In this document: positions 63,508 to 64,000 of the stretch, piece by piece
Numbering within the stretch: the stretch's first letter is position 1
How the letters are laid out: the number at the start of each line of letters is the position of its first letter
DNA from: Rhodopirellula halodulae
Lineage (GTDB): Bacteria > Planctomycetota > Planctomycetia > Pirellulales > Pirellulaceae
DNA length: 64,000 nt
Assembly (NCBI RefSeq): GCF_020966775.1
Contig: NZ_JAJKFV010000002.1
Span: 496,001-560,000, forward strand
Direction of reading: 5' to 3'
Program-made: the position numbers and the translations under genes
Notes under the pieces: generated by a model
The model's database searches: none
What the model saw: the letters and a program-made list of their open reading frames with translations, nothing else
Told to the model about the DNA's origin: nothing

Positions 63508-64000
63508 ATGCCCCGTCTCTCCCGCCTTTTGATTCCCACCCTCTGTTTGGCCTCGTTCGTCATGACTTCCCCCGCCCAAGCCCAAGACGATTCCGCGGCC
63601 ACGGTCGATGACCAGCTTGGGTACTTCCTCGGCTTCACCGTGGGAAGCTCGTTTGCTCAGCAAGGTTTCAAACCGTCTGACTTCACCGTCGAAGGCATGA
63701 ACCAAGGCCTGACGGACGCTCTTTCTCAGAAAGATCCCGCTCTTTCCGATGAGCAATTGCAAGAGATCCAGGGCAAGATCCAAGCCATGATGGAAAAACG
63801 CCAAGCGGCTCGCATGGCAGAATTTCAAAAGCAGGGTGTCGCGAATAAAGAGAAAAGCGAACTGTGGATGAAGCAGAACGCGAAAGCCGAAGGCATCAAG
63901 GAGCTGGAAGGTGGACTGCAATATAAAGTGGTCAAGGAAGGCGAAGGTGCTTCCCCGTCCGCAGAAGACACGGTCGCGGTGCACTACACCGGCAAATTGA
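63508..64000 (+). CDS. FKBP-type peptidyl-prolyl isomerase (partial, runs off the window)
   Basis: The start is ATG at 63508 with an AAGGA box 8 bp upstream; the frame is still open at the last base (164 codons seen). The signal peptide ends near 'SPAQAQDD'. Residues about 35-130 form the helical dimerisation region of Mip/FkpA-type proteins ('QLGYFLGFTVGSSFAQQGFK', 'DEQLQEIQGKIQAMMEKRQA'). The FKBP domain begins near 'GIKELEGGLQYKVVKEGEGA' and reaches 'DTVAVHYTGKL', its first conserved strand. It is a periplasmic folding helper that isomerises prolyl bonds; the active-site residues lie beyond the window. Confidence 0.93.
   Translation, partial: MPRLSRLLIPTLCLASFVMTSPAQAQDDSAATVDDQLGYFLGFTVGSSFAQQGFKPSDFTVEGMNQGLTDALSQKDPALSDEQLQEIQGKIQAMMEKRQAARMAEFQKQGVANKEKSELWMKQNAKAEGIKELEGGLQYKVVKEGEGASPSAEDTVAVHYTGKL

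Overview
The window looks like chromosome of a Rhodopirellula-type planctomycete (family Pirellulaceae). The evidence is the gene content. There are two 'planctomycete cytochrome' modules (PSD1/DUF1549-DUF1553 with DUF1501, and DUF1592-type with DUF1552). There are also a DUF1559 pseudopilin-like protein, a TIGR03009 protein, an ECF sigma factor of the Rhodopirellula/Verrucomicrobium type with a FecR/LamG partner, a surface protein with an LEPR-XLL-like N-terminus plus dockerin, ThuA and DUF1080 proteins, and many secreted enzymes. I see no transposase, integrase, phage gene or CRISPR array. All assignments come from reading the sequence; no database search was run.

Layout. 1-1.2 kb: tail of a HemW/HemN-like gene and a PAS-AraC regulator. 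1.3-6.0 kb: PSD1 cytochrome + DUF1501 pair. 6.3-8.8 kb: cydAB quinol oxidase. 8.8-16.1 kb: a very modular flagellin-IN-motif (FliD-like) protein, a small membrane protein, a DJ-1/PfpI protein, a GH10 xylanase with a lectin-like tail, and an outer-membrane-like protein. 16.1-21.6 kb (minus strand): rplY-pth-rpsF-ssb-rplI followed by tRNA-Leu(TAG), with clpX and a secreted protein upstream. 22-30 kb: small membrane protein, TIM-barrel isomerase-like protein, LplT-like MFS transporter, methyltransferase with regulatory domain, NupC-type transporter, ThuA and DinB proteins. 30-39.2 kb (minus): His-rich dockerin metalloprotease, SurE, SelO, then the DUF1592 + DUF1552 pair; a 232-bp tandem duplication lies between selO and the DUF1552 gene. 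39.5-45 kb: TIGR03009, LarC, LOG family, a heptanucleotide repeat, aldehyde dehydrogenase. 45-49.4 kb (minus): beta-helix protein, small lipoprotein, DUF1559 protein. 49.7-56.3 kb: ECF sigma, FecR/LamG, Gfo/Idh/MocA, small membrane protein, esterase-CBM9 fusion. 56.3-60.3 kb (minus): acetyl-esterase-like hydrolase, HExxH lipoprotein, SulP transporter. 60.8-64 kb: DUF1080 protein, rplU, Ser/Thr kinase, start of an FKBP-type PPIase.

How it fits together. The accessory part is dominated by exported proteins aimed at polysaccharides or the cell surface (GH10, two esterases, beta-helix protein, DUF1080, ThuA, Gfo/Idh/MocA) and by two separate two-gene modules that each pair a protein with two CxxCH haem motifs with an exported partner. 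The core part is translation and proteostasis. Two familiar ribosomal gene neighbourhoods are broken here: there is no rpsR between ssb and rplI, and no rpmA after rplU.

The best candidates for a second look are: the duplicated repeat at the selO/DUF1552 junction, which carries a decayed copy of the selO start; the fourfold-plus-fourfold repeat architecture of the IN-motif protein; the His-rich metalloprotease; long acidic inserts in two unrelated transporters; and repeated CTATAGA sites in the DUF1559/ECF-sigma intergenic region.
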